Numbered from the stretch's first letter, positions 1-10,432 are shown. The stretch: 64,000 nt of DNA from an uncultured Glaciecola sp. (GCF_937770335.1 NZ_CALJHY010000001.1:124001-188000); one strand, 5' to 3'. Numbers and translations: made by a program. The notes: generated from the letters alone by a model not told the origin.

Positions 1-152
1 CTTTCGATATCTAGATCTCGCGTAGCCTCATATGTGAGCAAATTAGCGACTTCGCTGGCAAGCTCCCGAAAATCTTTACTGCTAACACCATAAGCGCGCA
101 TTAAACCAATTTTATGTTGAATAAGCGGATGTTTTATTTCGTAGATTGACAT
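1..152 (-). CDS. upp: Uracil phosphoribosyltransferase, N-terminal part (cut by window edge)
   Basis: Uracil phosphoribosyltransferase makes UMP from uracil and PRPP in pyrimidine salvage. Only about the first 50 residues are in the window. They read [19 protein letters not shown] and continue with [20 protein letters not shown], which is the conserved Upp N-terminus. The start is the ATG at 152-150, preceded by a purine-rich AAAAGGG Shine-Dalgarno. The PRPP-binding region lies outside the window. The leader upstream holds a perfect inverted repeat. The identity rests on recognised family sequence. Confidence 0.93.
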   Translation of the reverse strand, partial: MSIYEIKHPLIQHKIGLMRAYGVSSKDFRELASEVANLLTYEATRDLDIE

Positions 153-210
153 GGTAAGCCCTTTTCTAAAGCGTGTAATTAATATGCATAAGGATACGGG
201 TAAAAAGGCA

Positions 211-240
211 TCTAAACAAACATCGTGAGTTTTGTTTAGA
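211..240 (-). promoter_or_regulatory. Perfect 10-bp inverted repeat in the upp leader
   Basis: TCTAAACAAA and TTTGTTTAGA are exact reverse complements separated by 10 nt. The dyad lies about 60 bp upstream of the upp start codon. It is AT-rich and no T-tract follows it towards upp, so an operator or leader hairpin is more likely than a terminator. The rest of 153-572 shows no gene. Confidence 0.4.
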
Positions 241-572
241 TTAAAGAGTATATTTTTAAAAGGTTGGCAACTGATAACCAGAATTGTTATGAATTTACGA
301 TATTGTTATTCACTCATTACAACAAGTTGTGGAAATGCTAACCACAGTAAACCAAATATTAGGTTAGTTTATTTTTTAGTAATACTTCATGATTTTTAAT
401 AGTTTCAGTTCGATCATTAAAGTAAACAAAGTAAGTTCAAGCATATTTTATGGTGGTCACATTCTTAGGTCTCACTAACCCCCTCTAAAACGCAATGTCA
501 CTCAACAAATCCCAACACTAGTAGTCAGCTTGTTATCTTTCAAATCGGCAAATTCAAACCTTCTTTGAATCG

Positions 573-776
573 CTATTTCTGTTCAGGAATATCCTCTATT
601 AGCTTAATGACATGGCGGTTATTATTAAGTTTGGCTAAGTCGAGCAAGTAGCTTTTTTCAAGTTCTTGCATCGGCTGTTTTGATAATAATTCTTTTATCA
701 GCTCCTCTTCACCATTTGCTATGGCCGTTTTTAAGGCTGCGAAATCCGCTATACTGTGTTTAATTTGATTAGTCAT
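573..776 (-). CDS. Conserved-looking small protein, unknown function (67 aa)
   Basis: A 67-residue acidic, helix-rich protein with no signal peptide or membrane segment. The middle (AIANGEEELIKELLSKQP, then LLDLAKLNNNRHVIKLIED) resembles a single ankyrin-like helix pair, but this is only a visual impression. The Shine-Dalgarno is weak. It lies downstream of prpD on the same strand with a 110-bp gap. I do not recognise the family; the ordered hydrophobic spacing makes a real gene more likely than chance. Confidence 0.55.
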   Translation of the reverse strand: MTNQIKHSIADFAALKTAIANGEEELIKELLSKQPMQELEKSYLLDLAKLNNNRHVIKLIEDIPEQK

Positions 777-886
777 GTTGCATACCGTTAGTTTGGTTAA
801 TTTCTCGTTTTAAAGTTATCGCTTGCTGTTAGCAATATGAATGTATCTTTTGCAACGCCACTGTTTGGATAAGCGAAGACTTAAAT

Positions 887-2374
887 TTAAGCAATAACAA
901 ACAAGTCCATAAAACGATTTACTGCTATGGACTCAAGCGCCGCTTGATCTTTACAAAGCGTGAAAATCGTTTTGCACTGATGGCTTGGAAATCGCGTGGC
1001 TAAGTTAGCGTTGAATTTTTGCTCTAACAGCGGGATTCCTTCTTCGCGGCGGCGACGATGACCCACCGGATATTCCACCAGCACCTCTTCTGTGCTGCTG
1101 CCATCGTTGAAGAAAATCTGAATGGCGTTGGCAATAGCGCGTTTATCTGCTTCTAAGTACTCTGCGCTAAAGCGTTTATCTTCAACAACTTCCATTTTGT
1201 CACGCAGTTCATCAATGATGGGATGTGCTTCGTGAAAGTCATCTTCATAATGTTCGGCGGTTAACCCTCCAAACGCGAGCGGCACTGCAACCATATACTG
1301 CAAACAGTGGTCACGATCTGCAGCATTAGCAAGTACCCCTGTTTTAGAAATAATACGAATGGCTGATTCGTGTGTGCGAATGACGATCTTCTCAATATCC
1401 GCTAACCGACCTTTCACCTCAGAATGCAGTATAACTGAAGCTTCTGCAGCAGTTTGCGCATGGAACTCTGCGGGGAAAGAAATCTTAAACAAGATGTTTT
1501 CCATTACGTAAGATCCATACTCTTGAGAAAACGAAAACTGACGTTCAGCTTCCGGTTTAAGTGCTTGGTCCTTATTCGTCTTCGAAAAAGAGACGTCATA
1601 AAAGCCCCACTGCGGAGCGGTTAATGCGCTCGGTATGCCCATTTCACCGCGCATCGACATATCAGCCAAACGGACAGCTCTTGAGGTAGCGTCACCCGCG
1701 GCCCAAGATTTACGAGAACCTGCATTGGGTGCATGACGATAAGTGCGCAGTGCAGAGCCATCGACCCAAGCTTGCGAGACCGCCGCCATGATTTGTTCTC
1801 TATTGCCGCCCATCATTTTTGTGATAACCGCAGTTGAAGCTACTCGAACTAGCAATACATGGCACAAGCCAACGCGATTAAAAGAATTTTCTAGCGCGAT
1901 TACGCCTTGAATTTCATGCGCCATGATCATGGCTTCAAGCACTTCTCGCATAGTAAAAGGCGATTCGCCATTAGATAATCTTACCTGCGATAAATGATCA
2001 GCTACGGCCAATATGCCGCCTAAATTATCCGATGGATGTCCCCATTCCGCAGCCAACCAAGTGTCGTTATAATCGAGCCAACGGATAAGACAACCGATAT
2101 CCCAAGCGGCTTTAATCGGGTCGAGCGACAGCGATGTTCCTGGCACCCGCGCGCCGTTAGGTACAAAGGTGCCTTTCACGATAGGCCCAAGGTGTTTTGT
2201 ACATTCAGGAAAGCGCAGCGCTAGCAACCCGCAGCCGAGGGTATCCATTAAACAATTGCGCGCGCTATCGAGCGCTTCTTCGCTGGATACTTCAAAATTA
2301 ATAACATAATCTGAGATATCTTGGATGACATGATCGTAATCGGGACGGTTATTAATATCTGCATTATTATTCAT
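887..2374 (-). CDS. prpD: 2-methylcitrate dehydratase (PrpD)
   Basis: PrpD dehydrates 2-methylcitrate to 2-methyl-cis-aconitate in propionate catabolism and can have some aconitase activity; it needs no iron-sulfur cluster. The 495-residue product has the usual length and matches the family throughout, including [20 protein letters not shown] near residue 100, the [20 protein letters not shown] region near 215, and a C-terminal [14 protein letters not shown]. The ATG follows an AAGGATAAG-type ribosome site. Unusually, no prpB, prpC, acnD, prpF or prpR is adjacent, so the rest of the pathway must lie elsewhere. The gene is more GC-rich than its neighbours, which may point to separate acquisition. 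Confidence 0.95.
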   Translation of the reverse strand: MNNNADINNRPDYDHVIQDISDYVINFEVSSEEALDSARNCLMDTLGCGLLALRFPECTKHLGPIVKGTFVPNGARVPGTSLSLDPIKAAWDIGCLIRWLDYNDTWLAAEWGHPSDNLGGILAVADHLSQVRLSNGESPFTMREVLEAMIMAHEIQGVIALENSFNRVGLCHVLLVRVASTAVITKMMGGNREQIMAAVSQAWVDGSALRTYRHAPNAGSRKSWAAGDATSRAVRLADMSMRGEMGIPSALTAPQWGFYDVSFSKTNKDQALKPEAERQFSFSQEYGSYVMENILFKISFPAEFHAQTAAEASVILHSEVKGRLADIEKIVIRTHESAIRIISKTGVLANAADRDHCLQYMVAVPLAFGGLTAEHYEDDFHEAHPIIDELRDKMEVVEDKRFSAEYLEADKRAIANAIQIFFNDGSSTEEVLVEYPVGHRRRREEGIPLLEQKFNANLATRFPSHQCKTIFTLCKDQAALESIAVNRFMDLFVIA

Positions 2375-2945
2375 TTCTTATCCTTATTCGTTTATTTCTT
2401 GAGATGAGACGATAAATTCGATACTTTTATCCGAGTGGTTTTTTGAAGCCTTAGCCCCGGTTTGACTGGCCGATTAGACTTATTCTTGAGCAAGGTTTTC
2501 TACCAGCAGTTTAACGCTCACAAGTTCAGTCAAGGTTTAAAAAGCAACTTTTTTCGTCACTTGCGAACGATGTACCTCACTATACTTTAGCTTACTACCT
2601 AGATTTAACCACCTAGTGATAAAGCACACGATACCATGTCTATCGAATTAAAATCCTGCAACTCTTTTGCCGTTCACATCAAAATGTGTGAGTGCAAATA
2701 CTCCCTTTCTAGAGCAAAGTATATTGAATGCGTTTGACGACATTGACAGCGGACTAACCTAAGATGAGTTGTAACACTGGTCATATCGTTTTTGATGCAG
2801 CGCGAGATAGACATTGTCGTTTAAATTCGACGACCACAATCCGGACTTTATAATTTATGTTCCGTTTTCTTTCGTTTTATGCAGTAATGTATAACGAGGT
2901 ACAAAAAATAAATTTTGTACCTCTTTGAATTAAAGGGTTTAAATT
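2375..2945. other. Non-coding gap between divergent prpD and a secreted protein gene
   Basis: About 570 bp between two divergent genes. I see no convincing open frame, RNA gene or strong hairpin. It must hold the promoters of both genes, but no unambiguous -35/-10 pair stands out. Confidence 0.5.
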
Positions 2946-3407
2946 ATGATACTAGTTAGACTATGTTTGGTAGCACTTTTTGTTTTCGCTTTTTCGGCAC
3001 AAGCACAACAGCCGAATTGGACTAAATCACAAATGGAAGTTTGGGATATTGTGCAGAAAAGTTGGGTCGATGACGCCGCAGAAAACGGAAATTGGCCAAA
3101 AGATTATTTACATGATGATTACGTTTCGTGGGGTGCTAGTAGTGGTGGTCCATCCTACAAAGACTCGACTATTAAATGGTCTAGATACAGTGATGAGAGC
3201 AGTAGCACATTGATTTTCGAAAATTCACCTGCATCGATCACCGTTGCAGGCGATACCGCTGTCGTTAATTACTACTCCACGACGGTCACTACTGATTCTG
3301 AGGGCAAGCGTACGCGTTCAGTTGCACGAATTTCTGAAGTGTTGATCAAAGGTGGTAATAAATGGATGTTTCTCGCTGGCAGTAGCTTTGAACCAAAAAT
3401 GAACTAG
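2946..3407 (+). CDS. Secreted NTF2-like (SnoaL/DUF4440-type) protein
   Basis: A 153-residue protein with a clear signal peptide (hydrophobic residues 3-17, cleavage likely after AQA at about 21). The mature part has the cone-shaped NTF2-like pattern: an N-terminal helix with VWDIVQKSW, a central YVSWG strand, VAGDTAVVNYYSTTV, and a terminal strand KWMFLAGSSFEP. Such domains bind or process small molecules, but no catalytic residue can be assigned. It probably acts in the periplasm. It is monocistronic, with terminator-like hairpins downstream. Confidence 0.8.
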   Translation: MILVRLCLVALFVFAFSAQAQQPNWTKSQMEVWDIVQKSWVDDAAENGNWPKDYLHDDYVSWGASSGGPSYKDSTIKWSRYSDESSSTLIFENSPASITVAGDTAVVNYYSTTVTTDSEGKRTRSVARISEVLIKGGNKWMFLAGSSFEPKMN

Positions 3408-3462
3408 GTATTTTAAGATAATAAAGGAGTACTTTATTAGTTCTTCTTTATTTTTTTACCAC

Positions 3463-3533
3463 ACTTATAAACTGCACTTATAAACTGCACTTTTGGATTA
3501 TGAACAAGAACACTATCCAAGTGCAGTTTTTCT
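3463..3533 (+). terminator. Tandem 13-bp repeat followed by terminator-like hairpin
   Basis: ACTTATAAACTGC occurs twice in tandem (3463-3475, 3476-3488). AAACTGCACTT (3482-3492) pairs with AAGTGCAGTTT (3519-3529), followed by a T-rich TTTTTCT. This is probably the terminator of the upstream secreted-protein gene. Confidence 0.5.
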
Positions 3534-3551
3534 AAGGTAAAATATAGACAT

Positions 3552-3580
3552 AAAAAAGCCTCCATTTAGGAGGCTTTTTT
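3552..3580. terminator. Bidirectional intrinsic terminator
   Basis: AAAAAAGCCTCC and GGAGGCTTTTTT form a perfect 12-bp stem with a 5-nt loop and T-runs on both strands. It lies between convergent genes and ends 20 bp from the minus-strand gene at 3600. Confidence 0.92.
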
Positions 3581-3599
3581 GTATAGTAAGAATACGTTT

Positions 3600-3896
3600 T
3601 TAGTTTTTCGCTAAATAAGCATCTCTATGAGCCACAATATCGATGGACATTGTTTTAGGATTAAAAGTCATAGTAGCTATTGCTCTATCACTTACATCGC
3701 TAGCTTTTTGAAATACAGCTTCTTGAGCTCGTTTGAAGACTAAATTTGATGCTATTTGTTTACTCATACATTCGCTGTTTACTTCGAATGTAGACTTATC
3801 CATGCAATTGAACAACTTAGCTTCACCGGACTTTGCATTCGCAGACATTGCGATCGCAGAAACTGTTATTAACATGATGACTTTTAAATACTTCAT
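3600..3896 (-). CDS. Small secreted protein, unknown function (98 aa)
   Basis: Begins with a clear signal peptide (MKYLKVIMLITVSAIAMSANA, cleavage near residue 21). The mature protein is about 77 residues with two cysteines that could form a periplasmic disulfide. The tail TMTFNPKTMSIDIVAHRD loosely recalls the end of the secreted protein at 10977-11276, which might be a distant relative. No domain is recognised. It is followed by a strong terminator, so it is probably a single-gene transcript. Confidence 0.75.
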   Translation of the reverse strand: MKYLKVIMLITVSAIAMSANAKSGEAKLFNCMDKSTFEVNSECMSKQIASNLVFKRAQEAVFQKASDVSDRAIATMTFNPKTMSIDIVAHRDAYLAKN

Positions 3897-4203
3897 ATCA
3901 GTTCTCGGTGAATTAACAGTAAATTTAGTATATGCATTTATAACCTACAACTCAAGTAGAATCATACAAATATTACAGTTATATTACAGTTAAACGACAA
4001 AATCGTTAAATATTGGTAATTTTAAGCGGCTAATTTAACATTTAACACAATAAATGAGCAACGAGATAACGGCGGCCAGGGTAACCTAGCAATTCAAAAC
4101 TCGTGTTAGGTATTATAAGCAACAACTTTATGAATAACTGTTGGCCTAGCAACTTTTAGGTTACATCGCTTACCAGAAATAGACTTTATTAAATTTTTCG
4201 TAT
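3897..4203. other. Intergenic, no gene seen
   Basis: AT-rich spacer between the secreted-protein gene and the end of the cys operon. It must hold the promoter of the minus-strand gene at 3896. GTAACCT and AGGTTAC occur 70 bp apart in inverted orientation, which I consider chance. No coding frame is convincing. Confidence 0.45.
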
Positions 4204-4230
4204 AAAAAACCAGCGAAAGGTGCTGGCTTT
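4204..4230 (-). terminator. Intrinsic terminator after cysH
   Basis: On the minus strand GCCAGC, a 7-nt loop and GCTGG are followed by TTTTTT. It lies 58 bp beyond the cysH stop codon and should end the cysJIH transcript. Confidence 0.8.
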
Positions 4231-4287
4231 AGATATATCACTGGGTATGAATATGAGCTCCACATAAGTTTTTAAAGGTCACTATTC

Positions 4288-5046
4288 TTAGATACCGTCT
4301 CCATCACCAAATTCATGTAATCCACACTCTCTCTTCAAACCATGAAACCGGGTATCCTGCTCTGTCATACCATCGGTTAATGCAACCGTCGTATGCCAAT
4401 CACCAATAGAGACAAATCCTTTTTCCCACAACGGGTGATAGGGTAATTGATTAGCTTTGAGGTATTGGTGCAATTGCTTGTTTGATTGATCAAGTATTGG
4501 ATGAAATTTAAATTGCTTGCTTTGCTTTTGCAACACTTTCAGTTGCCCACGTGAATCAGATTGATCTCTACGCAAGCCCGCAAACCACGTTTTAATATCT
4601 AAATCGTCAATTGCACGCTTCATTGGTTCGACTTTATTCAATTTATTATATGTTTCAATACCTTCTACGCCCTGCTCCCATAGTTTCCCATGTCGAGCTT
4701 CTTGCCAGCCCGCACTGAGCTTAGCTGAGTACACGTGTAGATTGAGATCTAATCTTTTTGTCATTTCATCAATGAATTGATAGGTTTCAGGGAATAAGTA
4801 ACCTGTGTCAGTAAGCACGACGGGCAAACCTGGCGCAACATCGTTAAGTAAGTGCAGCATCACTGCTGATTGAGCTCCAAAACTAGAAGACACCATATAA
4901 TTACTAGGTAAATTATCTAACGCCCATTCTACTCGTTTTCTGACAGGCATAGCTTCAAGCGTTTGGTTTAAGTTAGCCAGGTACTCTGCCTCAACATTAA
5001 AATCAAGTACTTCTCCAGACCTTAGATGCTGTGCCAAGTTACTCAT
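4288..5046 (-). CDS. cysH: Phosphoadenylyl-sulfate reductase (CysH)
   Basis: CysH reduces PAPS to sulfite with thioredoxin or glutaredoxin. The 252-residue protein has the PP-loop [15 protein letters not shown] near residue 54, the [10 protein letters not shown]-type motif ([11 protein letters not shown]) near 80, the RRDQS motif, and the C-terminal ECGLH with the catalytic Cys241. The lack of a second cysteine cluster fits a PAPS-type rather than an APS-type enzyme. The ATG overlaps the end of cysI by 8 nt, so the two are translationally coupled. It is the last gene of cysJIH and feeds sulfite to CysJI. Confidence 0.97.
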   Translation of the reverse strand: MSNLAQHLRSGEVLDFNVEAEYLANLNQTLEAMPVRKRVEWALDNLPSNYMVSSSFGAQSAVMLHLLNDVAPGLPVVLTDTGYLFPETYQFIDEMTKRLDLNLHVYSAKLSAGWQEARHGKLWEQGVEGIETYNKLNKVEPMKRAIDDLDIKTWFAGLRRDQSDSRGQLKVLQKQSKQFKFHPILDQSNKQLHQYLKANQLPYHPLWEKGFVSIGDWHTTVALTDGMTEQDTRFHGLKRECGLHEFGDGDGI

Positions 5047-6751
5047 AAAAGTCCCTTGGAGAGTCTAAAACAGGTGCAATAATGCCAGCCCTAATTACAT
5101 AATCACCAAACGATTCACTTGTATTTCGCTCTTTAGACCAGCGGCCAATTAATTCATCTAGATGGCTCATGATTTCAGTGTCGGTAATATTTTCTTTGAA
5201 CATTCGAGGAATTCTTGTGCCTTGACGATCGCCTCCAATATAGAAGTTATATTTACCAGGTCCTTTACCTATTAAACCAACTTCAGCCAACATTGAGCGA
5301 CCACAACCATTCGGACAACCTGTTACTCTGTAAATAATACTTTCATCTTGCATACCATGCTTTGCAAGTAAGCCTTCAATTTCGGTAACCGCGGCAGGCA
5401 GATAACGTTCAGCTTCAGCCATCGCAAGTGGACACGTAGGCAAGGAAACACATGCCATTGAGTCCTTGCGCTGATTGGATACTCCTTCTTCCATCAAACC
5501 ATGCTGAACGGCTAATGCCTCGATTGCAGCTTTATCTTCTTCGGCTACACCAGCAATAATTAAGTTTTGATTAGCCGTCATTCTGAAATCGCCTTTGTGT
5601 ATTTTCGCGATTTCTGCGCAGCCTGTTTTTAATGTTTTACCTAGGTGGTCTTTGATTCGCCCATTTTCAATAAACAAGCTTAGATGATGTTTACCATCAA
5701 TACCTTCAACCCAGCCGAAGCGATCGCCACGCCGGGTGAACTCATACGCTCTACTTGGGCCAAATTTCACGTCAGCACGACTTTCGACCTCCGCTTTAAA
5801 GTTTTCAACACCCACACGTTCAAGTGTATATTTAGTTTTCGCATTTTTACGATTAACTCTATTACCCCAATCGCGCTGAGTTGATAACACTGCTTCGGCA
5901 ACATCTAATGTTTTATCTAACGATATAAAACCAAAATCATCGGCTTTACGCGGGAACGTAGTGTGGTCACCATGAGTCATTGCTAATCCACCACCAACAA
6001 GGACGTTAAAGCCAATCAGTTCGCCATCTTCGGCTATCGCAACAAAGTTCAAATCGTTAGCGTGTACGTCAACGTCATTTTGTGGCGGTATTACAACGGT
6101 CGTTTTAAATTTACGCGGCAAATAGTTTTTACCTAAAATGGGTTCGTCTTCTTGCGTTGACTCTACTTTTTCGCCATTTAACCAAATTTCAGCATACGCG
6201 TTAGTCTTTGGTAATAAATGCTCACTGATTTTCGTTGCCCAATCCCAAGCTTGTTTATGTACTCTCGATTCAATTGGGTTAGATGTGCACAACACGTTAC
6301 GATTAACATCACCCGCAGTTGCAATAGAGTCGATTCCGGCTTTGTGTAACGTTTGGTGCATCAACTTCATATTTGGCTTTAGCACACCATGAAACTGGAA
6401 GGTTTGACGCGTTGTTAAGCGTATGCTGCCATACATCGTATAGTCGGCAGCAAACTTATCAATAACTAACCATTGGTGAGGCTGAATAACACCACCGGGA
6501 AGTCTAGCTCGCAGCATCACATTATGTAGAGGTTCTAATTTTTGCTTCATTCGTTCAGCACGAATATCCCGATCATCTTGTTGATACATTCCATGAAAAC
6601 GTATGAGTTGGAAGTTATCCGCAGTGAATCCGCCGGTCACGTCGTCTGTCAAATCATCGGAAATCGTACCACGTAGTAAGCTACTCTGACCTTTCAATCG
6701 TTCGTTATCAGAAAGTTTACCTTCAACCTTGAACTTGTTGTCATCACTCAT
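5039..6751 (-). CDS. cysI: Sulfite reductase (NADPH) hemoprotein subunit (CysI)
   Basis: CysI carries siroheme and a 4Fe-4S cluster and reduces sulfite to sulfide with electrons from CysJ. The 570-residue product shows the cluster ligands as CVSLPTC followed by GCPNGCGRS near residues 435-485, plus the siroheme-pocket motif [12 protein letters not shown] near residue 115. Length is normal. Its ATG overlaps the cysJ stop as TAATG, and its end overlaps cysH by 8 nt, so all three genes form one tightly coupled operon. Confidence 0.97.
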   Translation of the reverse strand: MSDDNKFKVEGKLSDNERLKGQSSLLRGTISDDLTDDVTGGFTADNFQLIRFHGMYQQDDRDIRAERMKQKLEPLHNVMLRARLPGGVIQPHQWLVIDKFAADYTMYGSIRLTTRQTFQFHGVLKPNMKLMHQTLHKAGIDSIATAGDVNRNVLCTSNPIESRVHKQAWDWATKISEHLLPKTNAYAEIWLNGEKVESTQEDEPILGKNYLPRKFKTTVVIPPQNDVDVHANDLNFVAIAEDGELIGFNVLVGGGLAMTHGDHTTFPRKADDFGFISLDKTLDVAEAVLSTQRDWGNRVNRKNAKTKYTLERVGVENFKAEVESRADVKFGPSRAYEFTRRGDRFGWVEGIDGKHHLSLFIENGRIKDHLGKTLKTGCAEIAKIHKGDFRMTANQNLIIAGVAEEDKAAIEALAVQHGLMEEGVSNQRKDSMACVSLPTCPLAMAEAERYLPAAVTEIEGLLAKHGMQDESIIYRVTGCPNGCGRSMLAEVGLIGKGPGKYNFYIGGDRQGTRIPRMFKENITDTEIMSHLDELIGRWSKERNTSESFGDYVIRAGIIAPVLDSPRDFYE

Positions 6752-8556
6752 TAGTAAACGTCCTTCTGATAGCGTTTTGATTTGCGTAAGTTGGTTACGT
6801 ATTCTTTTGCTTGTGCTTCAGTTTTATTGCCATGTTCGGCAACTAATGCCAATAATGTTGTTTCGACATCTTTCGCCATTCTCAAGGCGTCACCACAAAT
6901 ATAAAAATGTGCGCCTTGCTCTAGCCATTCAAATACTTCTTTGCCGTTTTCTTTTAATTTGTCCTGCACATAAATTTTGTTCGCTTGGTCACGCGAAAAC
7001 GCTAAGCTTATTTTGCTCAACAAACCTGATTTCAAGTAACCCTGCCATTCAGTTTGATAAAGAAAATCTTGAGTGAAATTAGGATTGCCGAAAAACAACC
7101 AATTTTTACCTTCAGCTTCTGTTGAATCTCTTTCTTGCATGAAAGATCTAAATGGAGCTATACCGGTGCCTGGGCCAATCATGATAATGGGAATATTCGG
7201 GTCAACAGGCAGTCTGAAGTTATCATTATTTTCAACATAAACGTTCAGATTATCGCCCTCTTCCAAACGAGTCGACAGGAATCCCGATGCACCGCCCTGA
7301 TGGGTAAAGCCGTTAGCTTCGTATTCGATATGCGCAACGGTTAAATGAACTTCGTCTTCAACTTCTGTTTGGCTTGATGCTATTGAATAGAGCCTTGGCA
7401 CAATAGGTCTAAGTGCGTTTGCTAATGCTTGGGGTGTTATTTTTGCTGGATACTTTTCAACAATATCAACAATTTGGGAAACTGATAAATACTCTCTTAA
7501 CACCGCCTTGTCTGTCATCAAGTCAGCCAATTCTGCTTGGCCAGTCTCTGCTTGATACGATTTTACAAAGCCAGGATAACTTAAGGTCAACTCTAATTTA
7601 TTGATTAGAGCATCAAGTAGAGTAATCTCTACATCTGCGAGTATTATTGTGTCATCAGCACTGGTCGATGTCGCAGATAAAATACGCTGCGCAACTGCTT
7701 CATCATTGCTAAACCAAACACCTAATGCATCACCTGGCTTGTAAATTATCCCACTGTCTTCTAATGAAATTTCAATATGGCGAATATCTTTGACCGAATC
7801 ACGTCCCGTTATTTTTAAGCTTGCACTTAAATTAGCAGCAAAAGGACTTTTCTTGTTGTAAAGAGATTCAGCTACAGCGTTGGCTGCAGGTGTTAAATTA
7901 CTAATTTTCTCAGTTACAACGGGTGTTAACTCTTCTTTCAACTTCGCATTTAAGGAAACCGTCCAATCGGCCACAGCAGAGTCATAGTCGACGTCGCAAT
8001 CTAAGCGCTCAACCAATGCAGTTGCGCCCAGAGAAAGTAAACGCGTCTCGAAGTCTTTGCCTGTTTGACAGAAAAATTCATAACTAGTATCACCTAGACC
8101 CACAACCGCAAATTTTAGATTGGGTACTTTCGGTGCCTTTTTGCTTGCTAGGAATTCAAATAACTCCACGGCATCATCAGGCGCATCGCCTTCACCATGC
8201 GTACTTACGATAACAACCAGGTGAGTTTCATTCTTCAATTGACGAGGCTTATAGTCACTCATGCTGACTACATTCGCTTGATAACCTTGTTCAAGTGCAG
8301 ACGCTTTATAATTATTGGCAACGCCTTTTGAGTTACCCGTTTGCGAGCCATAAAGTATTGTCAATGTAGGCACTGAAGCAACTGGATTAGCCGTTTCAAC
8401 TGAAGATGAAGTTTGTAGTGTACTGACAGACCCGGATAAGCCAGCTAAAAAGCCACTTGCCCATATGAGCTGTTCTTTATTTAGAGATGAAGCGGCACCT
8501 GAAAGCAACTGAAGTTGCTGTTCTGTTAGTGCCGAAAAGTTGTTATTTGTTGTCAT
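6751..8556 (-). CDS. cysJ: Sulfite reductase (NADPH) flavoprotein subunit (CysJ)
   Basis: CysJ passes electrons from NADPH through FAD and FMN to CysI. Of 601 residues, about 65-205 form a flavodoxin-like FMN domain ([20 protein letters not shown]). The middle holds the FAD domain with RLYSIASS, and the C-terminal third the NADPH domain with [12 protein letters not shown], ending in KRYQKDVY, typical of CysJ. First gene of cysJIH. The ATG is preceded by AAGG, which lies inside an arm of a 13-bp hairpin (8561-8594), suggesting translational control at the operon head in addition to any CysB control. Confidence 0.97.
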   Translation of the reverse strand: MTTNNNFSALTEQQLQLLSGAASSLNKEQLIWASGFLAGLSGSVSTLQTSSSVETANPVASVPTLTILYGSQTGNSKGVANNYKASALEQGYQANVVSMSDYKPRQLKNETHLVVIVSTHGEGDAPDDAVELFEFLASKKAPKVPNLKFAVVGLGDTSYEFFCQTGKDFETRLLSLGATALVERLDCDVDYDSAVADWTVSLNAKLKEELTPVVTEKISNLTPAANAVAESLYNKKSPFAANLSASLKITGRDSVKDIRHIEISLEDSGIIYKPGDALGVWFSNDEAVAQRILSATSTSADDTIILADVEITLLDALINKLELTLSYPGFVKSYQAETGQAELADLMTDKAVLREYLSVSQIVDIVEKYPAKITPQALANALRPIVPRLYSIASSQTEVEDEVHLTVAHIEYEANGFTHQGGASGFLSTRLEEGDNLNVYVENNDNFRLPVDPNIPIIMIGPGTGIAPFRSFMQERDSTEAEGKNWLFFGNPNFTQDFLYQTEWQGYLKSGLLSKISLAFSRDQANKIYVQDKLKENGKEVFEWLEQGAHFYICGDALRMAKDVETTLLALVAEHGNKTEAQAKEYVTNLRKSKRYQKDVY

Positions 8557-8560
8557 TAAT

Positions 8561-8594
8561 CGTTAACCTTAGCTAGTACCCGCTAAGATTAACG
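8561..8594 (-). promoter_or_regulatory. Hairpin masking the cysJ ribosome binding site
   Basis: In the cysJ leader, CGUUAAUCUUAGC can pair with GCUAAGGUUAACG over 13 base pairs around an 8-nt loop. One pair is a G-U wobble, so the match is better as RNA than as DNA. The second arm contains the AAGG Shine-Dalgarno and ends 4 nt before the ATG. A DNA operator is the alternative reading. Confidence 0.5.
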
Positions 8595-8677
8595 ACTTTC
8601 TATCATAACTTGAAATAATTAAATCAGATTTTTTATTACTTTTTGGACTTAAAAACCAAGTAAAAAAATGGTCTTTT

Positions 8678-9436
8678 TTAGAAGTCGAACTCTAGCCCTA
8701 CAAATACTCCCGTGAACTCTAAGTTAGAATAGAGATTATCTACGTCATCAAGCTCTATTTTCATTGCTCTGTAGCCGGCTTGTAAGGTCATATCTAAAGC
8801 CAGTGATTCAACGAAACTATAGGTCAACGCAGCTTGGAAATCAGAGGCTGTACTATCATCAATTGCTAAAAAGCTGCCTTCAGCATATAAGCCTAAACCA
8901 GTAAAAGGTAAACCAAGTTCCACTTTTGCGTAACCCATTGGTATCACACCAGAGAAATCTTCAGATGTCATTCTATTTCCAGTGGCTTCAGAAACCATAA
9001 TAGTGCCATCGATGTACTTACCATTTATTCCAATATCGATGCTAACTAAGTCATTATCGAGTATTTCATAATATAAAATAAAGTCCGTACCGGTCATTTC
9101 AATATCCGTATTAAGGATAGTATTATTAGCGTACAAAGTACCGTTAAACTCGAATTCTGTCGCAAGTGTCGTAACACCAGCCGTGTCCAATACCGTTCTA
9201 CTTACTTTGATATTTGGTATGAGTGGCACCGGATGCTCTAGTGCTACGTAAAAAGCACCATTTGTTTTATCATCGAAAGCAAAGTTAGTTAGCGTCGATT
9301 CTTGATTCGAAAAACCACCGTCTGTGCCCATGTTCCATGCCTGAGCTCCAACATAAGCGCCCAATAGCGTATCGGCCTGCACAGGAGCAACAACCGCAGC
9401 TGCAAGTAATGCACAACCCAAAAGTGACTTTTTCAT
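8678..9436 (-). CDS. TIGR04219-type outer membrane beta-barrel protein
   Basis: A 252-residue protein with a signal peptide (cleavage likely after VQA, residue 21). The mature chain is rich in alternating-hydrophobicity strands and ends in FVGLEFDF, the aromatic C-terminus typical of outer-membrane barrels recognised by BamA. The start LLGAYVGAQAWNM and the overall pattern resemble the TIGR04219 family of gamma-proteobacterial barrels, function unknown. AAGGA lies 6 nt before the ATG. It sits 3 bp after the DUF2333 gene, so the two are co-transcribed. Confidence 0.85.
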   Translation of the reverse strand: MKKSLLGCALLAAAVVAPVQADTLLGAYVGAQAWNMGTDGGFSNQESTLTNFAFDDKTNGAFYVALEHPVPLIPNIKVSRTVLDTAGVTTLATEFEFNGTLYANNTILNTDIEMTGTDFILYYEILDNDLVSIDIGINGKYIDGTIMVSEATGNRMTSEDFSGVIPMGYAKVELGLPFTGLGLYAEGSFLAIDDSTASDFQAALTYSFVESLALDMTLQAGYRAMKIELDDVDNLYSNLEFTGVFVGLEFDF

Positions 9437-9439
9437 ATT

Positions 9440-10432
9440 TTATCCTTGATTTAATAGTTCTGATAATTCGATTAGAGCAGCATTCGCCCTTGAAATATAG
9501 TTCGCCATTACTAACGAGTGATTAGCTAACATACCAAAGCCGTCCCCATTAAGTATAACGGGTGTATACATAGCTTTTTGAGTGGCTTCTAATTCACGAA
9601 TAATCTGACGCAAGCTTATAGTTGCGTTTTTGTTTTCCAAAACATCTTGAAAATCGACTTCAATCGCCTGTAAAAAGTGCAGCAGAGCCCAACTTGCCCC
9701 GCGTGCTTCATAAAAGTTATCGTCTAATTTGAACCAACTCGTTTTATTTCGAACAACAGGGCTTTGAGGCGTTGACTGAGTTGCTGCCGGGTCGCCGGCT
9801 AATTCAGTATTAATTACATCGGAACCCACACTAGCACTTAATTTTTGCGACAAGCTTCCTAGTCTTTTTTCCACCTGCTTTAACCAATCACGTAAATTGT
9901 CGGCTCTTGCATAAAACTGCGTATTTGAGCTTGTGATGCTGCCAAGTTCAGCTTGATATAAATAGAGTTGTTCTACCGCTTTTTCATATCGAGATTCAGA
10001 AGAAGGCAGGATCCAACGATTGCTATCATTATTATAGTAAGGTTGTGCCTGCACCAATTGCGGACTTTCAAGTGACTGTGATTGAGAGCGACTGAAATCT
10101 TTGCGCATCGAAAGCGCGAGATCTCGGCTCATTTCTAGAACACCAAATTCCCATGCAGGGATATTGTCCATAAAAATTCCCGGCGGTAGTACATCGTTAG
10201 TGATGTATCCACCATTTTTGTACAACATCATTTCAGTGACTTTGATGAGTGTCGATGTTGTTGTGTACCCGGTTACCACTTGGTGACCTTTTTGCGCGGC
10301 CATGTCTTGTGCATTTTTGCGAACATTAAACGTATCTGGAGCAAAACTCCACCAAAAACCAAGCAATACAAACAACAGCACGATAATAGAGATACCCGCA
10401 GAAACTGTTTTAGTAGAGAGAAACTTTGTCAT
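9440..10432 (-). CDS. DUF2333 family inner-membrane protein
   Basis: About 330 residues with one N-terminal membrane helix (ISIIVLLFVLLGFWW, near residue 15) followed by a large periplasmic region. The GYTTTSTLIKVTEMMLYKNGGYITNDVLPPG stretch (split here at TTSTLI / KVTEMM) is characteristic of DUF2333. I chose the ATG at 10432 because AAAGGA lies 8 nt before it; a longer frame to 10474 has no such site. Function unknown. It is followed 3 bp later by the outer-membrane protein gene, suggesting an envelope role for the pair. Confidence 0.85.
   Translation of the reverse strand: MTKFLSTKTVSAGISIIVLLFVLLGFWWSFAPDTFNVRKNAQDMAAQKGHQVVTGYTTTSTLIKVTEMMLYKNGGYITNDVLPPGIFMDNIPAWEFGVLEMSRDLALSMRKDFSRSQSQSLESPQLVQAQPYYNNDSNRWILPSSESRYEKAVEQLYLYQAELGSITSSNTQFYARADNLRDWLKQVEKRLGSLSQKLSASVGSDVINTELAGDPAATQSTPQSPVVRNKTSWFKLDDNFYEARGASWALLHFLQAIEVDFQDVLENKNATISLRQIIRELEATQKAMYTPVILNGDGFGMLANHSLVMANYISRANAALIELSELLNQG

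Noticed and set aside
4081-4174. GTAACCT/AGGTTAC inverted repeat as an operator
   Set aside because: Seven bases 70 bp apart in AT-rich DNA are expected by chance.
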